Below, one piece after another: positions 1 to 6,827 of a DNA stretch of 64,000 nt; the stretch's first letter is position 1, and the number at the start of each line of letters is the position of its first letter. The stretch is from the NCBI GenBank assembly GCA_947504185.1, contig CANNGJ010000003.1, forward strand, positions 62,001 to 126,000, in the 5' to 3' direction. Made by a program: the position numbers and the translations under genes. The notes beneath the pieces were generated by a model. That model saw only the letters and a list, made by a program, of their open reading frames with translations. It did no database searches and was not told where the DNA came from. The stretch comes from an uncultured Tenacibaculum sp. (lineage in GTDB: Bacteria; Bacteroidota; Bacteroidia; Flavobacteriales; Flavobacteriaceae).

Positions 1-93
1 TTGAATGAAATGAAATTTCTTTTCAAAAATGCTGTAAAATAGCGGAACGCTTAAGCTTCCTAAATTTAATATAAGGTAAAGATATTCTCTCAC
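1..93 (-). CDS. Lycopene cyclase (CrtYcd-like), N-terminal fragment
   Basis: A GTG codon at 93-91 opens a frame that stays open to base 1, giving 31 residues beginning MREYLYLILNLGSLSVP and then S-x-F-E-K-K. This resembles the first membrane segment of heterodimer-type or fused lycopene cyclases, whose N-terminus usually reads Y-L-x-x-N-L ... S-V-P ... S-F-x-K. The GTG overlaps the crtZ stop codon (GTGA), as expected for translational coupling at the end of a crt operon. The enzyme would cyclise lycopene to beta-carotene in the membrane, the step before CrtZ. The gene runs off the window, so its length and C-terminal half are unseen. The family call rests on a short stretch and on context. 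Confidence 0.6.
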   Translation of the reverse strand, partial: MREYLYLILNLGSLSVPLFYSIFEKKFHFIQ

Positions 94-545
94 TGTCTTT
101 TTTTAAAATATTTAAACGGAACGAATAACATCCCGAAGCATTCTCCGTCTGGTTTACCTAAATGTTTATGATGAATTTTATGTGCTTTTCTTAACCCTTT
201 TAAATATTGGTTATTAGTATTTTTAAACCAATTAAATCGTTTATGAATTAATACATCATGAATTAAAAAATAAGCAATACCATAAAATAAAATTCCTAAC
301 CCAATAAAGAACAAATAATTAATTTCTGGTCTTATACCAAAGTAAAATAACAGCATACTTGGTATTGCAAACACCACAAAAAAAGCATCATTTTTTTCAA
401 ACACATGTGGATATCCAGGCTGATGATGATCTTCATGTAAAAACCATCCAAAACCATGCATTATATATTTGTGTGTACACCAAGTTACCCCTTCCATAAC
501 AGCAAAAGTTGCAAGGGTAACCAATACCCATATTAATAGACTCAT
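90..545 (-). CDS. crtZ: Beta-carotene hydroxylase CrtZ
   Basis: This 151-aa integral membrane protein of the fatty acid hydroxylase / sterol desaturase superfamily should hydroxylate the beta-ionone rings of beta-carotene to give zeaxanthin. The di-iron histidine clusters are all visible: H25-x4-H30, H37-x2-HH40-41, H96-x4-H101, and H122-x2-HH125-126 with H128. Hydrophobic stretches cover about residues 1-20, 55-70 and 78-98. Length fits bacterial CrtZ (about 150-175). It starts inside the stop codon of the upstream small gene (4-bp ATGA overlap), and its own stop overlaps the lycopene cyclase start, so it is one link in a coupled crt operon. Confidence 0.93.
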   Translation of the reverse strand: MSLLIWVLVTLATFAVMEGVTWCTHKYIMHGFGWFLHEDHHQPGYPHVFEKNDAFFVVFAIPSMLLFYFGIRPEINYLFFIGLGILFYGIAYFLIHDVLIHKRFNWFKNTNNQYLKGLRKAHKIHHKHLGKPDGECFGMLFVPFKYFKKRQ

Positions 546-982
546 AATGATGTATTTTTAATAATATATTTATCTAAATAATCTGTTTCATCTTTTTTAT
601 CAAGCAGTTCCTTTATAAATTCTTTATCTTCTTTTATATGAAAATGATAATTTAATATTTTTGGTAAATTCTCTTGAATTACTAATCGCATATAACGTAA
701 ATGAATATTATCAGGGTTCTTTTTTATTAGCCTTTCAATATTTCTTTTTTCCGAATTGAATATTTTTAATTTGCTCCAAGGAAACAATTTGTATTCAGCT
801 TGTTTCATTTTTAACGAAACCACATATGCTTTAATATCAATATTATTACTATTCTGATATTTATCAATATATTTTAACTCTTCTTCTTTATTTGATAACG
901 CATCATACTCTTTTATAAAATCAGGAGTTTTTAAATTCGTTGATTGGAAAAATAAGATTATATGTATAAAAACTGCTAGCAC
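542..982 (-). CDS. Unknown protein inside the crt operon
   Basis: I do not recognise this 146-aa family. An N-terminal hydrophobic stretch (residues 1-13) may be a short signal peptide or anchor; the rest is charged, Lys/Glu-rich and probably helical, with no Cys pair or nucleotide-binding motif. Its start codon shares one base with the crtB stop, and its stop overlaps the crtZ start by 4 bp, so it is translationally coupled on both sides. That placement suggests a carotenoid-related role such as assembly or membrane organisation, but this is inference from context only. No frameshift or truncation is visible. Confidence 0.8.
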   Translation of the reverse strand: MLAVFIHIILFFQSTNLKTPDFIKEYDALSNKEEELKYIDKYQNSNNIDIKAYVVSLKMKQAEYKLFPWSKLKIFNSEKRNIERLIKKNPDNIHLRYMRLVIQENLPKILNYHFHIKEDKEFIKELLDKKDETDYLDKYIIKNTSL

Positions 983-1824
983 TAAATTAAATTAAGTTTA
1001 TATTTCACATAACTCCTTGCTAACAAATTAATTTTCATTGGATTTGAAATTCTAATTCTTGTATCCATAATTTTAGATGATGGAGTGGCTTTTAATTTTT
1101 TTAATAACTTTTTATAATATCTATAAGCCATAAAAACTCCAAATTTTGCTTCTACAGGAAGTTTTAAAATTCCATTTTTAAATGCATAATCAAAATCAGC
1201 TTCTATATCCTTTATTATTAACTCTTTTGATTTTGCATCTAATTCTTTTAAATCTACATTTGGAAAATACGAGCGATTTAAAACCTCAATATCATCCTTT
1301 AAGTCACGTAAAAAATTTACTTTCTGAAAAGCCGAACCTAATCGCATTGCTGCATCTTTAAGCTCATTATATTTTTGTTGATCTCCATTTACAAAAACTT
1401 TTAAACACATTAATCCAACAACATCTGCAGAACCATATATATATTCATTATACTCTTCTTCTGTTTTATACTCTGTTTTGAATAAATCAGCTTTCATACT
1501 TTTTAAAAAAGCTTGCACAAGATCATCTGTAATTTTATACTTATGAACCGTATGCACAAATGAATTTAAAATAGGGTTTAAACTTATTCCTTCTTCTTTA
1601 GAAAGATAGTATTCCTTTTCAAATCTTTTTAACAAATTCTCTTTATCATATTCATGAAAAGAATCAACAATTTCATCAGCAAAACGTACAAACCCATAAA
1701 TATTATAAATTGCTGAACGTATTTTTGGAGACAACATTTTAGTTGCTAAAGAAAATGATGTGCTGTATTTTTGAGTTACAAGCTTACTACAAGAATAAGA
1801 AACCTCATCAAATAATTGTTTCAT
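982..1824 (-). CDS. crtB: Phytoene synthase CrtB
   Basis: A 280-aa squalene/phytoene synthase family enzyme that condenses two geranylgeranyl diphosphates to phytoene, the committed carotenoid step. Both Asp-rich Mg-binding motifs are present: D50-E-I-V-D54 and D174-L-K-D-D178 within the N-F-L-R-D signature. The S-x-S-F substrate-flap region is at residues 21-24. The length is normal for the family. It overlaps the end of crtI by 17 bp in the same direction, so the two are co-transcribed and coupled. The GGPP would come from a prenyl synthase such as the one at 58.1 kb, though that link is inference. Confidence 0.95.
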   Translation of the reverse strand: MKQLFDEVSYSCSKLVTQKYSTSFSLATKMLSPKIRSAIYNIYGFVRFADEIVDSFHEYDKENLLKRFEKEYYLSKEEGISLNPILNSFVHTVHKYKITDDLVQAFLKSMKADLFKTEYKTEEEYNEYIYGSADVVGLMCLKVFVNGDQQKYNELKDAAMRLGSAFQKVNFLRDLKDDIEVLNRSYFPNVDLKELDAKSKELIIKDIEADFDYAFKNGILKLPVEAKFGVFMAYRYYKKLLKKLKATPSSKIMDTRIRISNPMKINLLARSYVKYKLNLI

Positions 1825-3289
1825 TTTTGTGATGTTTTAAAATTAAATCTGACGCTATTTTACCTGAAATTAATGATGGAGGAACTCCAGGTCCCGGAAC
1901 TGTAAGTTGACCAGTGAAAAATAAATTCTTTACTTTTTTGCTCTTTATTTTTGGTCTTAAAAAAGCTGTTTGAGTTAAAATATTAGCTAAACCATAAGCA
2001 TTACCTTTATAAGAATTGTAATCTTTAACGAAATCATTAACACAAAAACTTTCCTTAAAAACTATATGATCTTTAACTGATTGGTTGGTTAATTTTTCGA
2101 ATCTTTCAATTATTATATTAAAATAGTGCTCTCTAATCTCTACAGTATCTTCAATACCTGGCGCTAACGGAATTAAAAAAGTTCCAACTTCTTTATTTGT
2201 TGGCGCAAAAGAACCATCATTAATCGAGGGAAAACTTGCGTAAAACAATGGCTCTTTAGGCCAACTGGGGGCATCATATATTGTTTTTGCATGCACATCA
2301 AAATCTGTATCAAAAAACAAAGTGTGATGACATACGTTTTCTAATTTTTTATCAAATCCTACATAAAATAATAAAGACGAAGGTGCAAACACTCTCTTCT
2401 CCCAGTACTTTTCTGAATACTGTTTATATTTTTTAGGCAATAACGTTTCTGTATGGTGATAATCTGCTCCGCTTAAAATAATATCTGACGAAACAAAGTT
2501 TCCATTAACAACAAGTCCTTGTGCTTCCCCAAATGAGTTAACATATATTTCTTCAACCTCTGCACTTGTTTTAAATTGCACATTTAATGAATGAGCTAAA
2601 GAAATCATCCCTTCAATTACTTCAAACATTCCTCCTTTTGGATGCCAAGTACCTAAACCAAAATCAGCATAATTCATGAAGTTATAAAAAGCAGGGGTAT
2701 TACTTGGTTTTGCTCCTAAAAACAGCACAGGAAACTCCAGAATTTGAATTAACTTTTTACTCTTAATTTTTTTTCGAACTTGTTTTCTAATAGTTGAAAA
2801 AAACTGAGTTATTTTACCTATTGTAGCTGGTGTTACTAACTCTAAAGGGGACACCCCTGGTTTATAAACTAAATCGTTTATTGAAACATCATAATTATAT
2901 TTAGCTAATTTTAAAAAAGATTTTAAATGGATAGAACTTCCTTTCTCTTCCTGCTCAAAAATCTCGTATATTTCTTTCAAACTCCCTGGAATAGTAATAG
3001 AATCGAGAGTGTTAAAATAGACTTGATATGCTGGAGATAATTTTTCCAACTCATAATAGTCACTCGGTTTTTTACCAAAATCGGCAAAAAACTTTTCAAA
3101 AACATCTGGCATCCAATACCATGTTGGCCCCATATCAAACAGAAATCCATCTTTCTTAAATTGCCTAGCTCTACCACCAATTGTTTCATTCTTCTCTAAG
3201 ACAACTGTTTTATATCCAGCCTTTGCTAAATAACATGCTGCTGCTATAGAAGAAAATCCTGAACCTATTACATGTACACTTTTTTTCAA
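1808..3289 (-). CDS. crtI: Phytoene desaturase CrtI
   Basis: A 493-aa FAD-dependent CrtI-type desaturase that converts phytoene to lycopene. An N-terminal Rossmann fold (GSGFSSIAAACYLAKAG at about residues 10-26, then V-V-L-E-K and G-G-R-A) binds FAD. The C-terminus carries the family signature F-F-x-G-Q-x-x-x-P-G-P-G-V-P-P. The length is typical (about 490). It leads the crtI-crtB-unknown-crtZ-cyclase run and lies 69 bp downstream of the FAS1 lipoprotein gene on the same strand. No defect is visible. Confidence 0.96.
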   Translation of the reverse strand: MKKSVHVIGSGFSSIAAACYLAKAGYKTVVLEKNETIGGRARQFKKDGFLFDMGPTWYWMPDVFEKFFADFGKKPSDYYELEKLSPAYQVYFNTLDSITIPGSLKEIYEIFEQEEKGSSIHLKSFLKLAKYNYDVSINDLVYKPGVSPLELVTPATIGKITQFFSTIRKQVRKKIKSKKLIQILEFPVLFLGAKPSNTPAFYNFMNYADFGLGTWHPKGGMFEVIEGMISLAHSLNVQFKTSAEVEEIYVNSFGEAQGLVVNGNFVSSDIILSGADYHHTETLLPKKYKQYSEKYWEKRVFAPSSLLFYVGFDKKLENVCHHTLFFDTDFDVHAKTIYDAPSWPKEPLFYASFPSINDGSFAPTNKEVGTFLIPLAPGIEDTVEIREHYFNIIIERFEKLTNQSVKDHIVFKESFCVNDFVKDYNSYKGNAYGLANILTQTAFLRPKIKSKKVKNLFFTGQLTVPGPGVPPSLISGKIASDLILKHHKNETII

Positions 3290-3310
3290 AATACTCTTAT
3301 TATTAAAAGT

Positions 3311-3347
3311 GAATAATCAATAAATGAGAGTTACCCTCACATTATTC
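3311..3347 (-). other. Inverted repeat between FAS1 gene and crtI
   Basis: GAATAAT (3311-3317) faces ATTATTC (3341-3347), enclosing a smaller TGAG/CTCA stem at 3325-3339. The position allows a weak attenuator or mRNA-processing hairpin between the FAS1 lipoprotein gene and crtI. There is no strong U-tract on the minus strand, so a true terminator is doubtful. Confidence 0.35.
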
Positions 3348-3358
3348 TTTATAAATAT

Positions 3359-4318
3359 TTAAGGCAAAAGAACGTTATCAATTGCATGAATAACACCATT
3401 AACACCCTGCACATCGGTTAATGAAATTACTACTGATTGACCTGAACCAGTTTCTAATTTCGCTCCACTTGATAAGTCTACAGTAACATCATTTCCATCA
3501 AACATCGTAATTATTTGATTGTCAGCTAATTCATCAGACTGCACATTACCACTAGCAAAAACATGATATTTTAGCACAGCTTCTAAAGTAGCAATAGGTA
3601 TATCTGCTAATGAATTCCACATTGCATTAGAATCTAACAAAGCTTGAAATGCATCGTTTGTTGGAGCAAATACTGTAAATGGACCATCTCCACTTAAAAT
3701 AGCTACAAAACCTGTTGTATGCCTAGAATCTGTCAATGCAGCAACTAAACTCGTAAAACCAGCATTGTTTAAGGCTAAGGTTACAATATTTGGAGGCAGC
3801 ATAACTTTATCTATGGTATGAATAACCCCATTAGATGCCATAATATCAGTATTAATTGGCTCTGCATCTCCATTAAACTCAACGACTCCAGTTACTTCAA
3901 CTTGTAATGATAAATTTTCATCATTTGGTCCTGTAGCCAAAGTTTTAACATAGGTATCAGATAAATCTGCTGATGTAACACTCATATTTAAAACATGAAA
4001 TAACAATACTGATTTCAAAGTTTCAGTAGGGATGTCATCTAACGAAGACCATGCAGCGTTAGAGTCTAATAAATCTTGAAAAGCTTTATTTGTAGGCGCA
4101 AATACTGTAAATGGACCATCAGCTTGCAAAGCAGATACTAAATCTGCCTTTTGAAGAGCAGACACTAAAATACTTAAATCAGAAGTTTTTATTGCACTTT
4201 GCACAATATCATCTTTTTTAACTATTACCGGGTCATCATCGCTACACGATGTTAATAAACTAAAGCTTCCTATAAATAAGCTAATAAAAAACACAGAAAT
4301 TAAATTTTTAAGTTTCAT
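3359..4318 (-). CDS. Lipoprotein with two fasciclin (FAS1) domains
   Basis: A 319-aa exported protein with a lipobox (LLTSC, Cys25) followed by an acidic SDDD linker. Two FAS1 repeats follow at about residues 40-175 and 180-319. Each carries the hallmark GPFTVFAPTN-x-A-F and a closing N-G-V-I-H-x-I-D-x-V segment. FAS1 domains mediate adhesion and some bind carotenoids or lipids in other organisms. It is encoded just upstream of crtI on the same strand and downstream of the MerR regulator, so a shared regulon with carotenoid synthesis is likely. A carotenoid-binding role is possible but unproven. Confidence 0.9.
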   Translation of the reverse strand: MKLKNLISVFFISLFIGSFSLLTSCSDDDPVIVKKDDIVQSAIKTSDLSILVSALQKADLVSALQADGPFTVFAPTNKAFQDLLDSNAAWSSLDDIPTETLKSVLLFHVLNMSVTSADLSDTYVKTLATGPNDENLSLQVEVTGVVEFNGDAEPINTDIMASNGVIHTIDKVMLPPNIVTLALNNAGFTSLVAALTDSRHTTGFVAILSGDGPFTVFAPTNDAFQALLDSNAMWNSLADIPIATLEAVLKYHVFASGNVQSDELADNQIITMFDGNDVTVDLSSGAKLETGSGQSVVISLTDVQGVNGVIHAIDNVLLP

Positions 4319-4384
4319 GGTTGTATGATTTTAATTAGTGCGTACTCTTAATTCTTTATAGTCTACTTTTCTGCCACCTTAGAC

Positions 4385-4510
4385 TTTGTTTATTTTTTAA
4401 TCAAAAACATTAAACAAAATTGATTTAGTTAAAAAAATATGTCTTGAAAATCAAAACATTAGCCAAATATACATATTTTGTTTAATTAAACAAAAAAAAC
4501 ATTAAACAAA
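4385..4510. promoter_or_regulatory. TTTGTTTA / TAAACAAA operator-like cluster
   Basis: The gap between the MerR gene and the FAS1 gene holds five copies of one half-site. TTTGTTTA at 4385-4392 faces TAAACAAA at 4411-4418. A perfect 20-bp palindrome at 4476-4495 is two half-sites back to back. A further TTAAACAAA lies at 4502-4510. The two palindromic arrangements sit upstream of the FAS1-crt genes, where an operator for the adjacent MerR/CarH-like regulator would be expected. The half-sites are seen directly; binding is inference. Confidence 0.5.
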
Positions 4511-4532
4511 AAAAATGATTGAGTAAAAAAAA

Positions 4533-5426
4533 TTACAACTGATTAAGTAATTCTATTGCCGATGGAAAAACTGATACTTTAGACTTAAAGTCAATACTAG
4601 AAACGTCCATAGCTTTTTTACCTACAGCAAATAATTGATGATCGGTATTTTTTAAAATGTTTTCAATTTCATAAAAATAATCAACAATTTTGTCATCATA
4701 TGGTCTTACCGTCATTGAAGTAATAAAACATACCTTTGACTCACTTTCGAAAAAATAATTTAAATTATTTAAAGGTAAACTTTGCCCTAAATATATGGTT
4801 TGACATCCTCTAAGAACCAACTCATAATTTAAATACATTAACCCCAATTCATGTATCTCGTTTTCAGGCAAGAACAAAACATAAGTAATATCTGTATTTG
4901 AAACAGAGTATTCTAAATTCTCTATATTAATTTGAATCTTCTGTAAGATTAAATTAGATATAAAATGTTCATGCGCTGGCAGCAGAGTATCAGTTTGCCA
5001 TAATAATCCAATATGATTTAAAAAAGGAATAAAAACATCTTTAAAAATTTGTCTAAATGTTTTTTGATGCAGTAATTTATTATAAGTATTATTAAATAAT
5101 GCTTTATCAAATTGAAACATCGCTATTTTAAAAGAATTTATAGCTTCATCATTTACCGCATATTTAAAAGCCAGTTCTCTAGCATTTATTTTAATTTGAT
5201 CACCACTCATCATCGCAATCTTAGAAATTTTAAAATTGTGTTTGTTTAAAAGTGCTACATTAAGCAACTTCATTAAACTATCTGAAGAGTAGTATCTTAT
5301 ATTAGTATCAGTTCTATTAGGTTCTAACAAACCATATCTTTTCTCCCAAATTCTAATAGTATGGGCTTTAATCCCTGAAATATTTTCCAGGTCTTTTATT
5401 GTAAATATGGTTTTTATATTGTTCAA
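4533..5426 (-). CDS. MerR regulator with B12-binding, CarH-like photoreceptor module
   Basis: A 297-aa regulator. Residues 8-50 form a MerR winged helix (T-I-R-I-W-E-K-R-Y-G-L-L-E-P-x-R, then N-I-R-Y-Y). About residues 85-165 form a helical cap containing W143-x9-E153-H154, the adenosylcobalamin-shielding motif of CarH/LitR proteins. About residues 180-297 form a cobalamin-binding fold with E190-x-H192-x-x-G195, whose His would ligate cobalt. In characterised CarH proteins the dark tetramer represses carotenoid genes and light dissociates it. The location just upstream of a crt cluster supports that role. Palindromes sit on both sides of the gene, suggesting autoregulation. Light control itself is inferred. 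Confidence 0.88.
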   Translation of the reverse strand: MNNIKTIFTIKDLENISGIKAHTIRIWEKRYGLLEPNRTDTNIRYYSSDSLMKLLNVALLNKHNFKISKIAMMSGDQIKINARELAFKYAVNDEAINSFKIAMFQFDKALFNNTYNKLLHQKTFRQIFKDVFIPFLNHIGLLWQTDTLLPAHEHFISNLILQKIQINIENLEYSVSNTDITYVLFLPENEIHELGLMYLNYELVLRGCQTIYLGQSLPLNNLNYFFESESKVCFITSMTVRPYDDKIVDYFYEIENILKNTDHQLFAVGKKAMDVSSIDFKSKVSVFPSAIELLNQL

Positions 5427-5443
5427 CTTATTTTAAATATTAA

Positions 5444-5475
5444 TAAACAAATATAGTTTATTTTAAATAAACTAT
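5444..5475. promoter_or_regulatory. Palindrome upstream of the MerR gene
   Basis: A perfect 23-bp inverted repeat (5453-5475, single central base 5464) has arms ATAGTTTATTT and AAATAAACTAT. A TAAACAAA half-site at 5444-5451 precedes it. The half-sites resemble those between the MerR gene and the FAS1 gene. The location just upstream of the regulator start at 5426 fits an autoregulatory operator; this is inference. Confidence 0.45.
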
Positions 5476-5507
5476 AATCTCTTTTAAAAAGTATGCCAAC
5501 TAATTTC

Positions 5508-5515
5508 TATTTTTG
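5508..5515 (+). promoter_or_regulatory. -7 box TATTTTTG for the GSCFA gene
   Basis: A match to the Bacteroidota primary-sigma box TAnnTTTG lies 25 bp before the GSCFA start codon, in the divergent gap with the MerR gene. Confidence 0.5.
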
Positions 5516-5540
5516 AGTTGAATTGAAATAATTAAGTTTA

Positions 5541-6491
5541 ATGATTTTATCCACAGAAATGCCTTTAAAAAAGCAACCCCACAACCAAATTGATTACAAT
5601 TCAAAATTGTTTTTATTAGGCTCTTGTTTTTCTGAAAACATTGGAAACAAACTTGATTATTATAAATTTCAATCACAGCAAAATCCATTTGGAATTCTTT
5701 TTCATCCGAAAGCTATAGAGCGTTTAATTACAAATGCAATTAACAAAAAAGAATACACTGAAGACGATATCTTTTTTCACAATGAGCGTTGGCATTGTTT
5801 TGAAGCACATTCTAATTTAAGCTCAGTAAACAAAGAAGGTTTATTGCAGAACTTAAACACTGCTATAAACCAAACAAATAAAAAATTACACAACTCAACT
5901 CATCTAACCATTACTTTAGGCACTTCATGGGTTTACAGAGAAATTTCTTCTGATACTGTTGTTGCTAATTGTCATAAAGTTCCTCAAAAGAAGTTCTTGA
6001 AAGAAATTCTATCAATTAAAGAAATTACTGAAAGTTTAGAAGCTATTATTAGTTTAGTAAAATCAATTAATCCTAAAATTAATATTTTTTTTACTGTATC
6101 TCCTGTTCGACATATTAAAGATGGATTTATAGAAAACCAGCGAAGCAAATCACATTTGCTCACCGCTATTCATCAAGTTGTTGAACCTAGAAAAAACATT
6201 CATTATTTCCCTTCTTATGAAATAATGATGGATGAATTACGTGATTATCGTTTTTATACTGAAGATATGATTCACCCAAACCAAATAGCCGTAAATTATA
6301 TTTGGGAGAAATTTTCTGATGTTTGGATTTCTGAGAGCGCACATCAAACAATGAATAAAGTTGAAATAGTTCAAAAAGGGTTAACTCATCGTTCTTTTAA
6401 TCCTAATTCTAACCAGCATCAATTATTCTTAAAAAATCTTCAAGAAAAAAAGGAAACACTTATTAAAGCATTTCCTTTTATGAATTTCTAA
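5541..6491 (+). CDS. GSCFA domain protein (SGNH-hydrolase-like)
   Basis: A 316-aa protein named for the motif LLGSCFSENIG at residues 25-35. Further family features are N-P-F-G-I-L-F-H-P (about 48-56), L-G-T-S-W-V-Y, T-V-S-P-V-R-H and the late D-M-I-H-P-N-Q that carries the catalytic-like Asp/His pair of SGNH hydrolases. The substrate is unknown. Its length is typical of the family, and there is no signal peptide, so it is probably cytoplasmic. It stands alone, divergent from the MerR gene and convergent with the rhodanese gene. Confidence 0.88.
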   Translation: MILSTEMPLKKQPHNQIDYNSKLFLLGSCFSENIGNKLDYYKFQSQQNPFGILFHPKAIERLITNAINKKEYTEDDIFFHNERWHCFEAHSNLSSVNKEGLLQNLNTAINQTNKKLHNSTHLTITLGTSWVYREISSDTVVANCHKVPQKKFLKEILSIKEITESLEAIISLVKSINPKINIFFTVSPVRHIKDGFIENQRSKSHLLTAIHQVVEPRKNIHYFPSYEIMMDELRDYRFYTEDMIHPNQIAVNYIWEKFSDVWISESAHQTMNKVEIVQKGLTHRSFNPNSNQHQLFLKNLQEKKETLIKAFPFMNF

Positions 6492-6504
6492 GTAGCTAAG
6501 TTTT

Positions 6505-6819
6505 TTACTTAACTAAATATTGATCTACGTTTTGCCAAGGACCTCCATTAATCACATCAATTCCGTTGTTTTGTAAAAACTGCATTGCTTGTCCGCTTCT
6601 ACCACCGCTTTTACAAACTGCAATTACTGGCTTATTCCAAGATTTTATCTCTTCTACATTTAAAGGAACTACTGTTAAAACAATGTGCTTTGCTCCATCT
6701 GAATGACCTTCATTCCATTCTGCCAACGTTCTAACATCTAAAACTACTGCTCCTTTATTTAAATATTCTTGTATTTCGTTATTCATGTTCTTCTTTCTAA
6801 ATAAATTAAATAATCCCAT
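6505..6819 (-). CDS. Single-domain rhodanese-like sulfurtransferase
   Basis: A 104-aa protein made of one rhodanese domain. It shows V-L-D-V-R-T-x-x-E-W-x-x-G-H at residues 26-39 and the active-site loop C69-K-S-G-G-R-S, whose Cys would carry persulfide sulfur. The first ten residues (GLFNLFRKK) are basic and amphipathic. It follows the aromatic amino acid hydroxylase gene by 8 bp on the same strand, so it is probably co-transcribed, although a functional link is not obvious. Confidence 0.9.
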   Translation of the reverse strand: MGLFNLFRKKNMNNEIQEYLNKGAVVLDVRTLAEWNEGHSDGAKHIVLTVVPLNVEEIKSWNKPVIAVCKSGGRSGQAMQFLQNNGIDVINGGPWQNVDQYLVK

Positions 6820-6827
6820 TTGTGTTT

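Noticed and set aside
2977..3189. 70-residue frame inside crtI
   Set aside because: It is an out-of-frame shadow of the crtI coding sequence, with no independent start signals.
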